From contig NZ_CP139141.1 of NCBI RefSeq assembly GCF_034059295.1, positions 3,579,001 to 3,643,000 of the forward strand: DNA of 64,000 nucleotides, written 5' to 3'. Position numbers and translations under genes: made by a program. Origin of the DNA: Pseudomonas sp. HR96. Its GTDB lineage: Bacteria > Pseudomonadota > Gammaproteobacteria > Pseudomonadales > Pseudomonadaceae. Under the pieces are notes generated by a model. It was not told the origin of the DNA and did no database searches. It saw only the letters and a list, made by a program, of their open reading frames with translations. Of this stretch, positions 44,833 through 54,426 are shown piece by piece; positions within the stretch are counted from its first letter, which is position 1, and each line of letters opens with the position of its first letter.

Positions 44833-45040
44833 TCGGCCGCCCGCGGCCTATCGCCAGCTTCGCCGGCTCCTACATTTATTTCGATTTATGTCCATGCAGT
44901 GGCATCGCCTATGACCGCTCTTGATGTTCGACGATAGACCGCCAAGCGCCAGGGCGGTCATAGGTGATCTGTCTGGAACGGCACGGTCGAAGCAAATGTG
45001 GGAGCCGGCGAAGCTGCCGATAGGCCGCGCGGGCGGCCGG
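44833..45040. repeat. Inverted REP pair enclosing a second palindrome
   Basis: Two REP-like elements face each other: left 44833-44875 (GGCCGC...CTTCGCCGGCTCCTACAT) and right 44996-45040 (ATGTGGGAGCCGGCGAAG...CGGGCGGCCGG). Between them lies an 11-bp perfect inverted repeat, CCTATGACCGC (44908-44918) and GCGGTCATAGG (44954-44964). With flanking bases it extends to 15 with one mismatch. This fills most of the 419-nt gap before the dehydrogenase gene, and no ORF is supported in it. Confidence 0.75.
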
Positions 45041-45211
45041 TGGTGGCGATATTGAACCTCTCGCCTTGCACCACCCCAACCCACCCCGGTTGCGCATAAC
45101 CCTCAAGAGTCGTACGATAACTGACAATAACGGTGCCCAGCACCCGACAACAACAGCCACCCGCTCCATGCCGCCAAGGCACCCGCCCGCATCCCTCACA
45201 GGAGATACCTC

Positions 45212-46795
45212 ATGCCCAATGTTCTCGGCCAGAACTTCATCGCCGGCGCTCGCAGCGCGCAAGGCAAGCCCCAGCACAAGAGCCTCGACGCCAGCACCGG
45301 CGAAGCGTTGCCGTATGAGTTCTATCAAGCCACCGATGCCGAAATCGATGCCGCCGCCCTGGCCGCCAAGGGCGCCTTTGCCGAGTACCGCCAGCTGAGC
45401 CCGGCCCGTCGCGCTGAATTCCTCGACGCCATCGCCAACGAACTGGACGCCCTGGACGATGAGTTCGTCGCCATCGTCTGCCGTGAAACTGCCCTGCCCG
45501 CCGGCCGTATCCAGGGCGAGCGTGCGCGCACCAGCGGGCAGATGCGTCTGTTCGCCAAGGTCCTGCGCCGCGGCGATTTCCTCGGCGCGCGCATCGACCT
45601 GGCCCTGCCGGACCGCAAGCCGCTGCCGCGTGTCGACCTGCGCCAATACCGCATCGGCGTCGGCCCGATCGCCGTGTTCGGTGCCAGCAACTTTCCACTG
45701 GCCTTCTCCACCGCTGGCGGTGACACCGCGTCGGCCCTGGCGGCTGGCTGCCCGGTCGTTTTCAAGGCCCATAGCGGCCACATGGCCACCGCCGACCTGG
45801 TGGGCTGCGCGATCATCCGCGCCGCTGAAAGCACCGGCATGCCCAAGGGCGTGTTCAACATGATCTTCGGCAGCGGCGTGGGTGAAGGCCTGGTCAAGCA
45901 CCCGGCCATCCAGGGTGTCGGCTTCACCGGTTCGCTGCACGGCGGCAACGCCCTGTGCAAATTGGCTGCCGAGCGTCCACAACCGATTCCGGTGTTCGCC
46001 GAGATGTCCAGCATCAACCCGGTGATCCTGCTGCCCGACGCCCTCGCCGCCCGCGGCGACACCGTGGCCAAGGACCTGGCAGCTTCCGTGGCCCTGGGTG
46101 GCGGCCAGTTCTGCACCAACCCAGGCCTCGTGGTCGGTGTACGGTCGCCAGCCTTCAGCGCCTTCCTCGGCCAGCTGCAGGAACACCTCGGCGCCCAGGC
46201 ACCGCAGACGCTGCTCAACGCCGGCGGCCTGAAAAGCTATGAAAAAGGCGTCGCCCACCTGCTGGCGCACCCGGGTATCACCCACCTGGCCGGCAATCCG
46301 CAGGAAGGCAAGCAAGCGCAATCGCAGCTGTTCAAGGCTGACGTCAGCCTGCTGCTCGAAGGCGACGAGCTGCTGCAGGAAGAAGTCTTCGGCCCGGCGA
46401 CCATTGTCGTCGAAGTCGCCGACGACGCCGAACTGGAACGTGCCCTGCTGGGCCTGCGCGGCCAGCTGACGGCCACGCTGATCGGCGAGCCGGCGGATCT
46501 GCAGAAATATCAGTGGCTGGTGCCGCTGCTGGAGCAGAAGGTCGGGCGAATCCTGGTCAACGGCTACCCAACCGGTGTGGAAGTGTCCGACGCCATGGTT
46601 CACGGCGGCCCGTACCCGGCGACGTCCGACGCCCGCGGCACTTCGGTGGGTACCTTCGCCATCGACCGCTTCCTGCGCCCAGTGTGCTATCAGAACTACC
46701 CGGATGCGCTGCTCCCCGAGGCGCTGCGCAACGCCAACCCGCTGGGCCTGCAACGCCTGGTCAACGGTGAGTGGAGCAGCCAGCCGATCAACTGA
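45212..46795 (+). CDS. Alpha-ketoglutaric semialdehyde dehydrogenase
   Basis: 527 residues of the aldehyde dehydrogenase superfamily, class that oxidises 2,5-dioxopentanoate to 2-oxoglutarate in sugar-acid, arabinose and hydroxyproline catabolism. It has the cofactor loop VGFTGSLHGGNAL, catalytic Glu in PVFAEMSSINPV and catalytic Cys in GGGQFCTNPGLV. The N-terminal QNFIAGARSAQG and the terminal NGYPTGVEVSDAMVHGGPYPATSD are typical of this branch. A strong terminator follows. The usual partner dehydratase is not adjacent, so it may be one of several isozymes. Confidence 0.9.
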   Translation: MPNVLGQNFIAGARSAQGKPQHKSLDASTGEALPYEFYQATDAEIDAAALAAKGAFAEYRQLSPARRAEFLDAIANELDALDDEFVAIVCRETALPAGRIQGERARTSGQMRLFAKVLRRGDFLGARIDLALPDRKPLPRVDLRQYRIGVGPIAVFGASNFPLAFSTAGGDTASALAAGCPVVFKAHSGHMATADLVGCAIIRAAESTGMPKGVFNMIFGSGVGEGLVKHPAIQGVGFTGSLHGGNALCKLAAERPQPIPVFAEMSSINPVILLPDALAARGDTVAKDLAASVALGGGQFCTNPGLVVGVRSPAFSAFLGQLQEHLGAQAPQTLLNAGGLKSYEKGVAHLLAHPGITHLAGNPQEGKQAQSQLFKADVSLLLEGDELLQEEVFGPATIVVEVADDAELERALLGLRGQLTATLIGEPADLQKYQWLVPLLEQKVGRILVNGYPTGVEVSDAMVHGGPYPATSDARGTSVGTFAIDRFLRPVCYQNYPDALLPEALRNANPLGLQRLVNGEWSSQPIN

Positions 46796-46828
46796 CGGCA
46801 GCTTGCTGCGCCGCTCGGCGCAAACCTG

Positions 46829-46868
46829 AAAAAAACGGCGCAGACACCTGTCTGCGCCGTTTTTTTTT
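46829..46868 (+). terminator. Terminator after the semialdehyde dehydrogenase
   Basis: ACGGCGCAGACA / TGTCTGCGCCGT (12-bp arms, tight loop) is preceded by A8 and followed by T9, so it can act in either direction. Confidence 0.93.
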
Positions 46869-46993
46869 CAGCCATACTGCATGGACTGTCCGTCTAGAAA
46901 TGACCCTAGGGTTCTGTTACCACTAATATTTTTTGGAGTGGCAGGCAAAGCAGTGGCACACTGGCATCAAAGCGTTGCGTCCGAGCGTTCCAG

Positions 46994-48214
46994 ATGATCA
47001 AAAAGATAGCCGTCAGTGATCTGCAAGTCGGGATGTTCGTCCACGAATTCGGCGGGGCGTGGCTGGATCACCCCTTCTGGAAGTCGCGCTTCAAGGTTCA
47101 GCACAGCGCCGACCTGAACAAGATCCGCGAGTCGGGCATCGGTGAAGTCTTCATCGACACCGAACGCGGCAGCGATGTGCCGAGCAGGCCTGCCGAACGC
47201 CCGCCGCTGGCGGCCCAGGTCTGCGCGGCCGTGGACAGGCCGCCGCGGGTGGCGCTGGACGTCGAGGTGTCGCGCGCCTTGAAGATCTGCGGCCGGGCCA
47301 AGGACGCCGTGATCAGCATGTTCAACGATGCGCGGATGGGCCAGGCGATCAACGCCCAGGACACCGCCCTCCTGATCGGCGAGATCTCAGCCTCCGTAGA
47401 GCGCCATCCGCAGGCCCTGATCAGCCTGTCGCGGCTCAAGACCTCGGACGAATACACCTACATGCATTCGGTGGCGGTGTGCGCGCTGATGGTCGCCCTC
47501 GCCCGCCAGCTCGACATGCCCGATGAATGGGTGCGCGAGGCCGGCGTGGCCGGGCTGCTGCACGATATCGGCAAGATGACCATCGACATCGACATCCTGA
47601 ACAAGCCGGGGCGCCTGACCGACGACGAGTATGGCATCGTCAAGGGCCACCCCGAAGGCGGCCTGCGTATCCTCCAGCAGAGCAAGCTCAACAGCGCCAC
47701 GGCCATCGACGTGTGCCTGCACCACCACGAGAAATACGACGGCAGCGGCTACCCCTTCGGCCTGGCCGGCGAGCAGATCAGCGTGTTTGCGCGCATGGCG
47801 GCGATCTGTGACGTGTACGACGCCATCACCTCCGAGCGCCCGTACAAGAAAGCCTGGGGCCCGGCGCACTCGATCCGCGAGATGGCCACCTGGGCCGGGC
47901 ACTTCGACGAAAAGATCTTCCAGGCCTTCGTCCGCGCCGTGGGCATCTACCCGATCGGCGCGCTGGTGCGCCTGCACAGCGAACGCATCGGCCTGGTGGT
48001 GGAGCAGAACGACAGGCACCTGCTCAAGCCCAAGGTCATGCTGCTGGTGTCGGCACGCACGCGCATGCCGCTGGAGCGCAAGGTGCTGGACCTGGCCAGC
48101 TTCACCGCCGAGGACCGCATCATCCGCATCGAGTCGGTCAAGGACTGGGACCTGCACAACCTGGATGAAATCTGGAGCGGCCTGCCCGCGCCGGTACAAG
48201 GCTCGCGTTTCTGA
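46994..48214 (+). CDS. HD-GYP cyclic-di-GMP phosphodiesterase
   Basis: 406 residues. A DUF3391 N-terminal module (MIKKIAVSDLQVGMFVHEFGGAWLDHPFW) precedes the HD-GYP domain (about 140-320). Metal-binding residues are present: HSVAVCALM, LLHDIGKM, and the full HHEKYDGSGYP signature, so an active enzyme degrading cyclic di-GMP is expected. It is soluble with no receiver domain. Monocistronic by position. Targets (motility, biofilm) follow from family knowledge only. Confidence 0.93.
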   Translation: MIKKIAVSDLQVGMFVHEFGGAWLDHPFWKSRFKVQHSADLNKIRESGIGEVFIDTERGSDVPSRPAERPPLAAQVCAAVDRPPRVALDVEVSRALKICGRAKDAVISMFNDARMGQAINAQDTALLIGEISASVERHPQALISLSRLKTSDEYTYMHSVAVCALMVALARQLDMPDEWVREAGVAGLLHDIGKMTIDIDILNKPGRLTDDEYGIVKGHPEGGLRILQQSKLNSATAIDVCLHHHEKYDGSGYPFGLAGEQISVFARMAAICDVYDAITSERPYKKAWGPAHSIREMATWAGHFDEKIFQAFVRAVGIYPIGALVRLHSERIGLVVEQNDRHLLKPKVMLLVSARTRMPLERKVLDLASFTAEDRIIRIESVKDWDLHNLDEIWSGLPAPVQGSRF

Positions 48215-48349
48215 GCTGTGCCCTGACGCAAGGCCCGGTGCGCAACGCCGGTCATCGCCGCTGAACCTTCATGTATGCGGCGTTGCCAGTGGTATGTCGA
48301 TCAACGACTATTCTGCTCCGGCAATGCATGCACGCGAAGGAGGCATTTC

Positions 48350-49333
48350 ATGAAATACGTCAACCTGGGCCGCACCGGCCTGAAGATCTCGCCCATCGCC
48401 CTGGGCTGCATGACCTACGGCATTCCCGACCGCGGCAAGCACCCCTGGACGCTCGACGAAGACAGCAGCCGGCCGCTGATTCGTCAGGCGGTGGAGCTGG
48501 GCATCAACTTTTTCGACACGGCCAACAGCTACTCGGACGGCACCTCCGAGGAAATCGTTGGCCGCGCGCTGCGGGATTTCGCCCGCCGCGACGAGATCGT
48601 CATCGCCACCAAGGTCTACTTCAAGTTCCGCGACGCGCCGAACAACGGCGGCCTGTCGCGCAAGGCGATCTTCCACGAGATCGACAACAGCCTGCGGCGC
48701 CTTGGCACCGACTACGTCGACCTGTATCAGATTCACCGGTGGGACTACGAAACGCCTATCGAGGAAACCCTCGAGGCGCTCCACGACGTGGTCAAGGCCG
48801 GCAAGGCCCTGCACATCGGCGCTTCATCGATGCACGCCTGGCAGTTCGCCAAGGCCCTGCACACCGCCGAGCGCAACGGCTGGACACGCTTCGTCAGCAT
48901 GCAGAACCACCTCAACCTGCTCAACCGCGAAGAGGAACGCGACATGCTGCCGCTGTGCCGCGACGCCGGCATCGCCGTGCTGCCGTGGAGCCCGCTGGCC
49001 CGCGGCCGGCTGACCCGCGCCTGGGACGAAACCAGCGAGCGTACCCAGACCGACGACTACGGCAAGACCTTGTACCAGGCGCGCACGGCTGACGCCGACC
49101 GCCAGGTAGTGGAAGCGGTAGCGCAGATCGCGGCCGAGCGCGGGGTACCCAAGGCGCAGGTGGCACTGGCGTGGGTGCGCCAGGCGCCGGGCGTCACCGC
49201 GCCATTGGTGGGAGCTTCCAAGCCGTCGCACCTGACCGACGCGGTGGCGGCATTGGAGCTGGATCTGACCGATGAGGAAGTACAACGCCTGCAGGCGCCC
49301 TACATTCCCCATGAGGTGGTCGGTTTCGAGTGA
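48350..49333 (+). CDS. Aldo/keto reductase
   Basis: 327 residues, an (alpha/beta)8 NADPH-dependent reductase. The catalytic tetrad is Asp56, Tyr61, Lys88 and His129, in FFDTANSYSDGTSE, IATKVYF and DLYQIHRWDYETPIEETL. ATG 48350 follows a strong GAAGGAGG. It resembles the AKR subgroup acting on aldehydes, methylglyoxal or quinones. The physiological substrate is unknown. Confidence 0.92.
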   Translation: MKYVNLGRTGLKISPIALGCMTYGIPDRGKHPWTLDEDSSRPLIRQAVELGINFFDTANSYSDGTSEEIVGRALRDFARRDEIVIATKVYFKFRDAPNNGGLSRKAIFHEIDNSLRRLGTDYVDLYQIHRWDYETPIEETLEALHDVVKAGKALHIGASSMHAWQFAKALHTAERNGWTRFVSMQNHLNLLNREEERDMLPLCRDAGIAVLPWSPLARGRLTRAWDETSERTQTDDYGKTLYQARTADADRQVVEAVAQIAAERGVPKAQVALAWVRQAPGVTAPLVGASKPSHLTDAVAALELDLTDEEVQRLQAPYIPHEVVGFE

Positions 49334-49348
49334 AACTGCGGCGTGCTG

Positions 49349-49750
49349 TCAGTGCAGGTCAGCTGGCAGCTCGCCGCCATTTTCAGCGATCTTGCGCAGC
49401 ACTTCCTTGTGCAGCCAGATGTTCATGCTGGCCGAATCCTCGGTCGAACCGCTGTATTTCAGTTCCTTGGCCAGCTCCTGGCGCTTGGTCAGGCCGCTGT
49501 CGAGGCCGAGCAGCTTGAGCAGGTCGACAATCGAGGTGCGCCAGTTCAGTTTCTCGGGGTTATTGCTGGCCAGGCCGTCAAGCTTGGCGGCGACATCGAC
49601 GCTGCTGACGGCCTGCGTAGCGCTGCTGGCTGGAGCCCCGGCGCTCGGCGCATCGGCGGTGGGCGTTGTCGGCGCGGGGGCTGGCTGGGCGGACGCATCG
49701 GTGTGGGGGCCGATGCCGAGTTTCTCCAGAATGGCTGAAAACAGGCTCAT
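49349..49750 (-). CDS. DUF3597 family protein
   Basis: 133 residues. MSLFSAILEKLGI is followed by a Pro/Ala/Thr-rich spacer (about 17-48). The DUF3597 core comes next: SVDVAAKLDGLASNNPEKLNWRTSIVDLLKLLGLDSGLTKRQELAKELKYSGSTEDSASMNIWLHKEVL in outline. The core resembles a helical LysM-adjacent domain of unknown role. ATG 49750 has GGAG upstream. It is convergent with the aldo/keto reductase. Confidence 0.88.
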   Translation of the reverse strand: MSLFSAILEKLGIGPHTDASAQPAPAPTTPTADAPSAGAPASSATQAVSSVDVAAKLDGLASNNPEKLNWRTSIVDLLKLLGLDSGLTKRQELAKELKYSGSTEDSASMNIWLHKEVLRKIAENGGELPADLH

Positions 49751-49942
49751 GGTTGTGCTCCGTTGAATGGCAGTGAGGACCAGGTCGGTCCTAAGGGATG
49801 ACCCTGCCAGGGCCCGAGCGTTCAGGTTGTGTGCTGACTGATTGGCAACATCCTGGGGCCGCTTGCCACTTCCTTTACGCCGCCGCTGGCACATCCTGAT
49901 AAGATGCTGGCCCTTAGCTGGCTATCGAAGTTGATCCAACGC

Positions 49943-51409
49943 ATGTCTCTTTCCCTGTCCCTCCCGCAGATCCGCAGCAACGTGCTGGCCGGGCTGACCT
50001 CCTCGTTCGCCCTGGTGCCCGAATGCATCGCCTTCGCCCTGGTGGCCCAGCTCAACCCGCTGATGGGGCTGTACGGTGCCTTCATCATCTGCACCCTGAC
50101 CGCTCTGTTCGGCGGCCGCCCGGCGATGATCTCCGGCGCTGCGGGCTCCATGGCGGTGGTCATCGTCGCCCTGGTGGTGCAGCACGGCGTGCAGTACCTG
50201 CTGGCGACCACGGTGCTGGGCGGGCTGATCATGCTGCTCTTCGGCCTGCTGCGCCTGGGCAAGCTGGTGCGCATGGTGCCGCACCCGGTGATGCTCGGCT
50301 TCGTCAACGGCCTGGCGATCATCATTGCCTGGTCGCAGCTGGAGCACTTCCACGACGCCCAGGGCGCCTGGCTGCGCGGCTCGGCCTTGTGGGTCATGCT
50401 CGGCCTGGTGCTGCTGACCATGCTGATCGTCTACGTCCTGCCGCGCCTGACCCGCGCGGTGCCGGCGGCGCTGGTAGCGATCGTCGGCGTCAGCCTGCTG
50501 GTGGCCTGGCTCGACCTGCCCACGCGCACCCTGGCCGACATGGCGGCCATCGCCGGCAACCTGCCGACCCTGCACCTGCCCCAGGTGCCGCTGACCCTGC
50601 AAACCCTGCAGATCATCCTGCCCTACGCCGCCTTGATGGCCATGGTCGGCCTGCTGGAAACCCTGTTGACCTTCAACCTCACCGACGAAATCACCGAGAC
50701 CCGTGGCCAGCCCAACCGCGAGTGCATGGCGCTGGGTGCGGCGAATATCCTGTCGGGGTTGTTCGGCGGCATGGGCGGCTGCGCCATGATCGGCCAGACC
50801 GTGATCAATCTCAGCTCCGGCGGGCGCGGACGGCTGTCCGGGGTGGTCAGCGGGGTGATGATCCTGCTGTTCATTCTGTTCCTGTCGCCCATGATCGAGC
50901 GCATTCCGCTGGCGGCGCTGGCCGGGGTGATGTTCGTGGTCGCCCAGCAGACCTTTGCCTGGGGATCCTTGCGGGTGCTGGGCAAGGTGCCGCTGACCGA
51001 CGCCCTGGTGATTGTCGCCGTGACCCTGGTCACCGTGTGCACCGACCTGGCCACGGCGGTGCTGTGTGGCATCGTCATCGCCGCGCTGGCCTTTGCCTGG
51101 CAGCATGCCCTGGACCTGCGTAGCGACAGCGCCACCGACCCTGACGGGGTCAAGACCTACAGCCCCCACGGCACACTGTTCTTCGCCTCGACCACGCGCT
51201 TTCAGGCGCTGTTCGATGCCCAGCAGGACCCCGCGCAGGTGGTGGTCGATTGCCGCGCCCTGCACGTGATGGACCATTCGGCGATTGCCGCGCTGGAGAC
51301 CCTGAGCGAGCGCTATCAGAAGGCCGGCAAGCGTCTGGAGTTGGTCGGCCTGTCCGCGCGCAACCGGGCGTTGCTGGAGAAGGCCGCCACGCGGATTCCG
51401 TTCCAATAA
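49943..51409 (+). CDS. SulP-family anion transporter with STAS domain
   Basis: 488 residues. About 14 helices (residues 1-390) carry SulP features (ALVPECIAFALVAQLNPLMGLYGAF, GRPAMISGAAGSMAV, GGMGGCAMIGQTVIN). A short cytoplasmic STAS domain follows (VVVDCRALHVMDHSAIAALETL). It probably imports sulfate, bicarbonate or a dicarboxylate. ATG 49943 is chosen; the longer frame adds 13 unlikely residues. Substrate unresolved. Confidence 0.9.
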   Translation: MSLSLSLPQIRSNVLAGLTSSFALVPECIAFALVAQLNPLMGLYGAFIICTLTALFGGRPAMISGAAGSMAVVIVALVVQHGVQYLLATTVLGGLIMLLFGLLRLGKLVRMVPHPVMLGFVNGLAIIIAWSQLEHFHDAQGAWLRGSALWVMLGLVLLTMLIVYVLPRLTRAVPAALVAIVGVSLLVAWLDLPTRTLADMAAIAGNLPTLHLPQVPLTLQTLQIILPYAALMAMVGLLETLLTFNLTDEITETRGQPNRECMALGAANILSGLFGGMGGCAMIGQTVINLSSGGRGRLSGVVSGVMILLFILFLSPMIERIPLAALAGVMFVVAQQTFAWGSLRVLGKVPLTDALVIVAVTLVTVCTDLATAVLCGIVIAALAFAWQHALDLRSDSATDPDGVKTYSPHGTLFFASTTRFQALFDAQQDPAQVVVDCRALHVMDHSAIAALETLSERYQKAGKRLELVGLSARNRALLEKAATRIPFQ

Positions 51410-51523
51410 AGTCTCCCAATAGACTCATTCCACAGGCTCATGGCCGTTCGTCGGGCCATGGGCACTGCCTGAGCGCCCCAACACACCAATATCAGGTAAC
51501 GACCCATCCATTGGAGACGTACC

Positions 51524-51853
51524 ATGATCAAGCACAAACTGACGGTATTGGCCCTGTCGGGCCTGCTGGCAGCGACCTCGCTGGCGAGCTTCGCCGGCAC
51601 TGCCGCCCCTGACAGCATGCAACCTGGCACCAAGGGTGAAATGAGCAACGCCAACAGCGGCTCCACCGTGAACGGCACCAGTTCCAGCGCCACTGGTGGC
51701 GGCAACATGGGCACCGGCGCCGGCAGCACCACCAGCGGCAGCAGCATCAGCGGCTCCAGTGGCAGCGGTGCAGGCGGCAGCGGCACCGGTGGCGGCGCGG
51801 GTGGCAGCGGCGGCGCAGCGGGTGGTGGCGGTTCAGGTGGTGGTGGCAAATAA
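51524..51853 (+). CDS. Secreted Gly/Ser-rich low-complexity protein
   Basis: 109 residues with a clear Sec signal (MIKHKLTVLALSGLLAATSLASFAG). A mature part follows made almost entirely of Gly, Ser, Thr and Asn, ending in poly-Gly (GGAAGGGGSGGGGK). GGAG lies 7 nt before ATG 51524. No domain is recognisable. It is probably a disordered periplasmic or surface protein; function unknown. Confidence 0.75.
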   Translation: MIKHKLTVLALSGLLAATSLASFAGTAAPDSMQPGTKGEMSNANSGSTVNGTSSSATGGGNMGTGAGSTTSGSSISGSSGSGAGGSGTGGGAGGSGGAAGGGGSGGGGK

Positions 51854-51875
51854 GCCATAGCCTGACTTATAAAAG

Positions 51876-51935
51876 CCCGGGGGCTTTGCCCCCTCCCACG
51901 ATCAATGTGAGAGGGGGCAAAGTCCCCGAGTTTTT
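51876..51935. repeat. REP-type hairpin, possible bidirectional terminator
   Basis: GGGGGCTTTGCCCCCTCCCAC pairs imperfectly with GTGAGAGGGGGCAAAGTCCCC across a 7-nt loop, followed by TTTTT. It lies between two convergent genes (ends at 51853 and 51948) and could end both transcripts. Confidence 0.65.
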
Positions 51936-51947
51936 GCTTTGTGCGGC

Positions 51948-52874
51948 CTAATCCTCGAAAGCCCCCACCACTTCCCTGCCCCCCACAAAAAAACTGTCAG
52001 CCACAATGCGCAATGGCTGCAGGTCGACATCGCTTGCCCCATCCCTGACCAACCGCTGGAAGTGCCGATACACCGCCGCATACTCCCCTTCCGGAGCCAC
52101 CGGCTGGGCCACGCCATCGACACTGAGCAGCGCCCCGCCTTGCTCCAGGCGCAGCACGTCGCCCTGGGCCTTGATCTCGATCTGCCAGAGTTCTTCCTGG
52201 CCATGGTCCCAGTCGAACTCGGCGCGCACGTTCAAGCCGTTGCTGTCGGTCATCTGCACATCGGCCGCAATCGGCGCCTGGCGGTTGGCAGGGAAACGCA
52301 GCGCGGCGGCCTCGACGAACAGGCTCTCGGGCAACAGGTAACTCAGGATCGACAGCGCATTGATGCCCGGGTCGAATACCCCGAGCCCCCCCGGCTGCCA
52401 GATCCACTGCTGTCCGGGGTGCCATTTGCGCACGTCTTCCTTCCAGTCGACCTTGACGCTGTCCAGTTCGCGCTCGGCCAGCCAGTCGCGGGCCGCTTCC
52501 ACCCCGGGGGCGAAGCGCGAGTGCCAGGCGAACAGGCAACTGACGCCCTGCTCACGTGCCTGCTCGACCAGCGCCATGGCCTCGCCCAAAGTAGCGCAAG
52601 GCGGTTTCTCGACCAGCACATGCTTGCCTGCAATCAGCGCCTGGCTGACCTGGGCGTAACGGCCCTGCGGGGGCGTGCAGAACGCCACGGCATCCAGTGT
52701 CGGCCCCTGCTCGAGCATCTCGGCCAGCGAGCGGAAATTTTCCACCCCAGGGCAAGGCTCGCCCAAGGTGGCCACGGCCAGCAGCTCGAACGCCGAATTG
52801 GCACGGATCGCCGGCACATGTTGGTCTTGCGCGATCTTCCCGTAACCTACCAGTCCCAGACGAATCGGACGCAT
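51948..52874 (-). CDS. gal: D-galactose 1-dehydrogenase
   Basis: 308 residues of the Gfo/Idh family. RPIRLGLVGYGKIAQDQHVPAI at the start, CPGVENFRSLAEMLEQGP, FCTPPQGRY and LVEKPPCATLGEAM closely match the P. fluorescens galactose dehydrogenase as I remember it. That enzyme oxidises D-galactose, and often L-arabinose, to the lactone. This is the entry step of the oxidative route that would end in 2-oxoglutarate semialdehyde, oxidised by an enzyme like that at 45212. No other pathway genes are adjacent. Confidence 0.85.
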   Translation of the reverse strand: MRPIRLGLVGYGKIAQDQHVPAIRANSAFELLAVATLGEPCPGVENFRSLAEMLEQGPTLDAVAFCTPPQGRYAQVSQALIAGKHVLVEKPPCATLGEAMALVEQAREQGVSCLFAWHSRFAPGVEAARDWLAERELDSVKVDWKEDVRKWHPGQQWIWQPGGLGVFDPGINALSILSYLLPESLFVEAAALRFPANRQAPIAADVQMTDSNGLNVRAEFDWDHGQEELWQIEIKAQGDVLRLEQGGALLSVDGVAQPVAPEGEYAAVYRHFQRLVRDGASDVDLQPLRIVADSFFVGGREVVGAFED

Positions 52875-52963
52875 GCTGAACTCCTGTGCTTGTCATTTTT
52901 GTAGGGCTCTAGGATTTGCACAGGCTTTATAGCAGCAATCGGCCGATCAGTTGTGGGCGCTGT

Positions 52964-53389
52964 TCACTTGGCGAACAGCTGGCTCATGTCCTTGAAGGCC
53001 TTGAACTCCAGCGCGTTGCCGCAGGGGTCATAGAGAAACATGGTGGCCTGCTCGCCGACCTGGCCCTTGAAGCGGATATAGGGTTCGATGACAAAGCGCG
53101 TGCCCAGCCGTTGCAGGCGCTCGGCCAGCGCCTCCCACTGCTCCCAGTGCAGGATGATGCCGAAGTGCGGCACGGGTACGTCATGACCGTCCACCGCATT
53201 GGTGCCAGCGTGGGCCTGGGAGTCGGTCTGCGGATGCTCGTGAATCACCAACTGGTGCCCGTAGAAATCGAAATCCACCCAGTGCTCGCTGGAGCGGCCT
53301 TCGGGCAGGTTGAACACCTCGCCGTAGAAGCGCCGGGCAGCGGCCAAGTCGTGAACAGGGATAGCGAGGTGAAAGGGCGAAAGGCTCAT
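52964..53389 (-). CDS. Glyoxalase/VOC family protein
   Basis: 141 residues with the paired beta-alpha-beta-beta-beta modules: [30 protein letters not shown] at the start and [18 protein letters not shown] at the end. Metal-ligand candidates are His6, His80-region residues and Glu132. ATG 53389 is chosen within a longer frame. It is divergent from a LysR gene (116 nt apart), so it is a probable target of that regulator. Reaction unknown. Confidence 0.87.
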   Translation of the reverse strand: MSLSPFHLAIPVHDLAAARRFYGEVFNLPEGRSSEHWVDFDFYGHQLVIHEHPQTDSQAHAGTNAVDGHDVPVPHFGIILHWEQWEALAERLQRLGTRFVIEPYIRFKGQVGEQATMFLYDPCGNALEFKAFKDMSQLFAK

Positions 53390-53505
53390 AGGAGGTCCAG
53401 TGCGGGTTGGGTAAGGGTGGCGCAGATATTGAGCCAAGGTATCTTTTGCGTAAAACGGATATATTTTCGCCCGAGCAATAAAATTATTCATTGATTGGCG
53501 ACCCC

Positions 53506-54426
53506 ATGATCCGTGAAATGAAAACCCTGTTGAGCGTGGCCCAGCTGGGCACCTTTGTCGCTGCCGGCAACCGCGTCGGCTTGACCCAGTCGGCGGTCAG
53601 CGCGCAGATGCGCAGCCTGGAGCAAGCCGTGGGCACGCCACTGTTCGAACGCACCGGACGCACCGCCACCCTCAACGCGGCCGGCCAGCGCGCGGTGCGC
53701 ATGGCGACCGAGATCCTGCAGATCTACGAGCGCCTGTGTACCCCCGAGCAACCGGACGGCTACCACGGCAGCCTGACCCTGGGCGCCATCGCCAGCGCCC
53801 AGACCGGCATGCTGCCTGCAGCCCTGGTGCACCTGCGCGAAACCGCGCCGCAGGTGCAGACCAAACTGGTGCCGGGAGTGTCTTTGAACCTGCTCAGTGC
53901 GGTGGACGCGGGCGAACTGGACCTGGCGATCATGATCCGCCCGCCGTTTGCCGTGCCCAAGGAGCTGCGCGTCGAGCTGCTGGCCCAGGAGCCCTTCGTG
54001 CTGATCTGCCCGCTCGACCTGCCCGGCGACGACCCCCTGCAACTGCTGCGCGACCAGCCGCTGGTGCGCTACGACCGCCACTCTTTCGGCGGCCGGCTGG
54101 TCAGCAACTTTTTGCGCGAACAGCGCATCGAAGCCCGCGCCGGGCTGGAGCTCGATGAACTGGATGCGATCGTGCGCATGGTAGCTGCGGGCCTGGGCGT
54201 TTCACTGATCCCCCGCGCCGGCTTGTGGTTGCAGCAGCCGGCGCGGGTGCGGGTGCTGGAACTGGGGCCACTGACCTTTCATCGCGAGCTGGTGCTGGTG
54301 CTGCGCCATGCCCAGCACCGGCAGCCCTTGATCCAGCTGTTCCGCCAGTGCCTGGGCGGCACCGGCGAGACCGCCGATCAGATCGGCGGCGACGCGCTGA
54401 CCACCCGCAGGCACAGCCCCTCGTAG
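53506..54426 (+). CDS. LysR-type transcriptional regulator
   Basis: 306 residues. The N-terminal winged helix ([49 protein letters not shown] in outline) is followed by a LysR substrate-binding domain ([47 protein letters not shown]). ATG 53506 is preferred to TTG 53491. Its 3' end overlaps the 3' end of the convergent GH13 gene by 49 nt. It probably regulates the divergent VOC gene and itself. Confidence 0.92.
   Translation: MIREMKTLLSVAQLGTFVAAGNRVGLTQSAVSAQMRSLEQAVGTPLFERTGRTATLNAAGQRAVRMATEILQIYERLCTPEQPDGYHGSLTLGAIASAQTGMLPAALVHLRETAPQVQTKLVPGVSLNLLSAVDAGELDLAIMIRPPFAVPKELRVELLAQEPFVLICPLDLPGDDPLQLLRDQPLVRYDRHSFGGRLVSNFLREQRIEARAGLELDELDAIVRMVAAGLGVSLIPRAGLWLQQPARVRVLELGPLTFHRELVLVLRHAQHRQPLIQLFRQCLGGTGETADQIGGDALTTRRHSPS

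Noticed and set aside
44909..46753. 614-codon minus-strand frame opposite the semialdehyde dehydrogenase
   Set aside because: Composition is Gln/Ala/Gly/His-rich nonsense typical of the reverse strand of a high-GC gene; the plus strand carries intact catalytic motifs.
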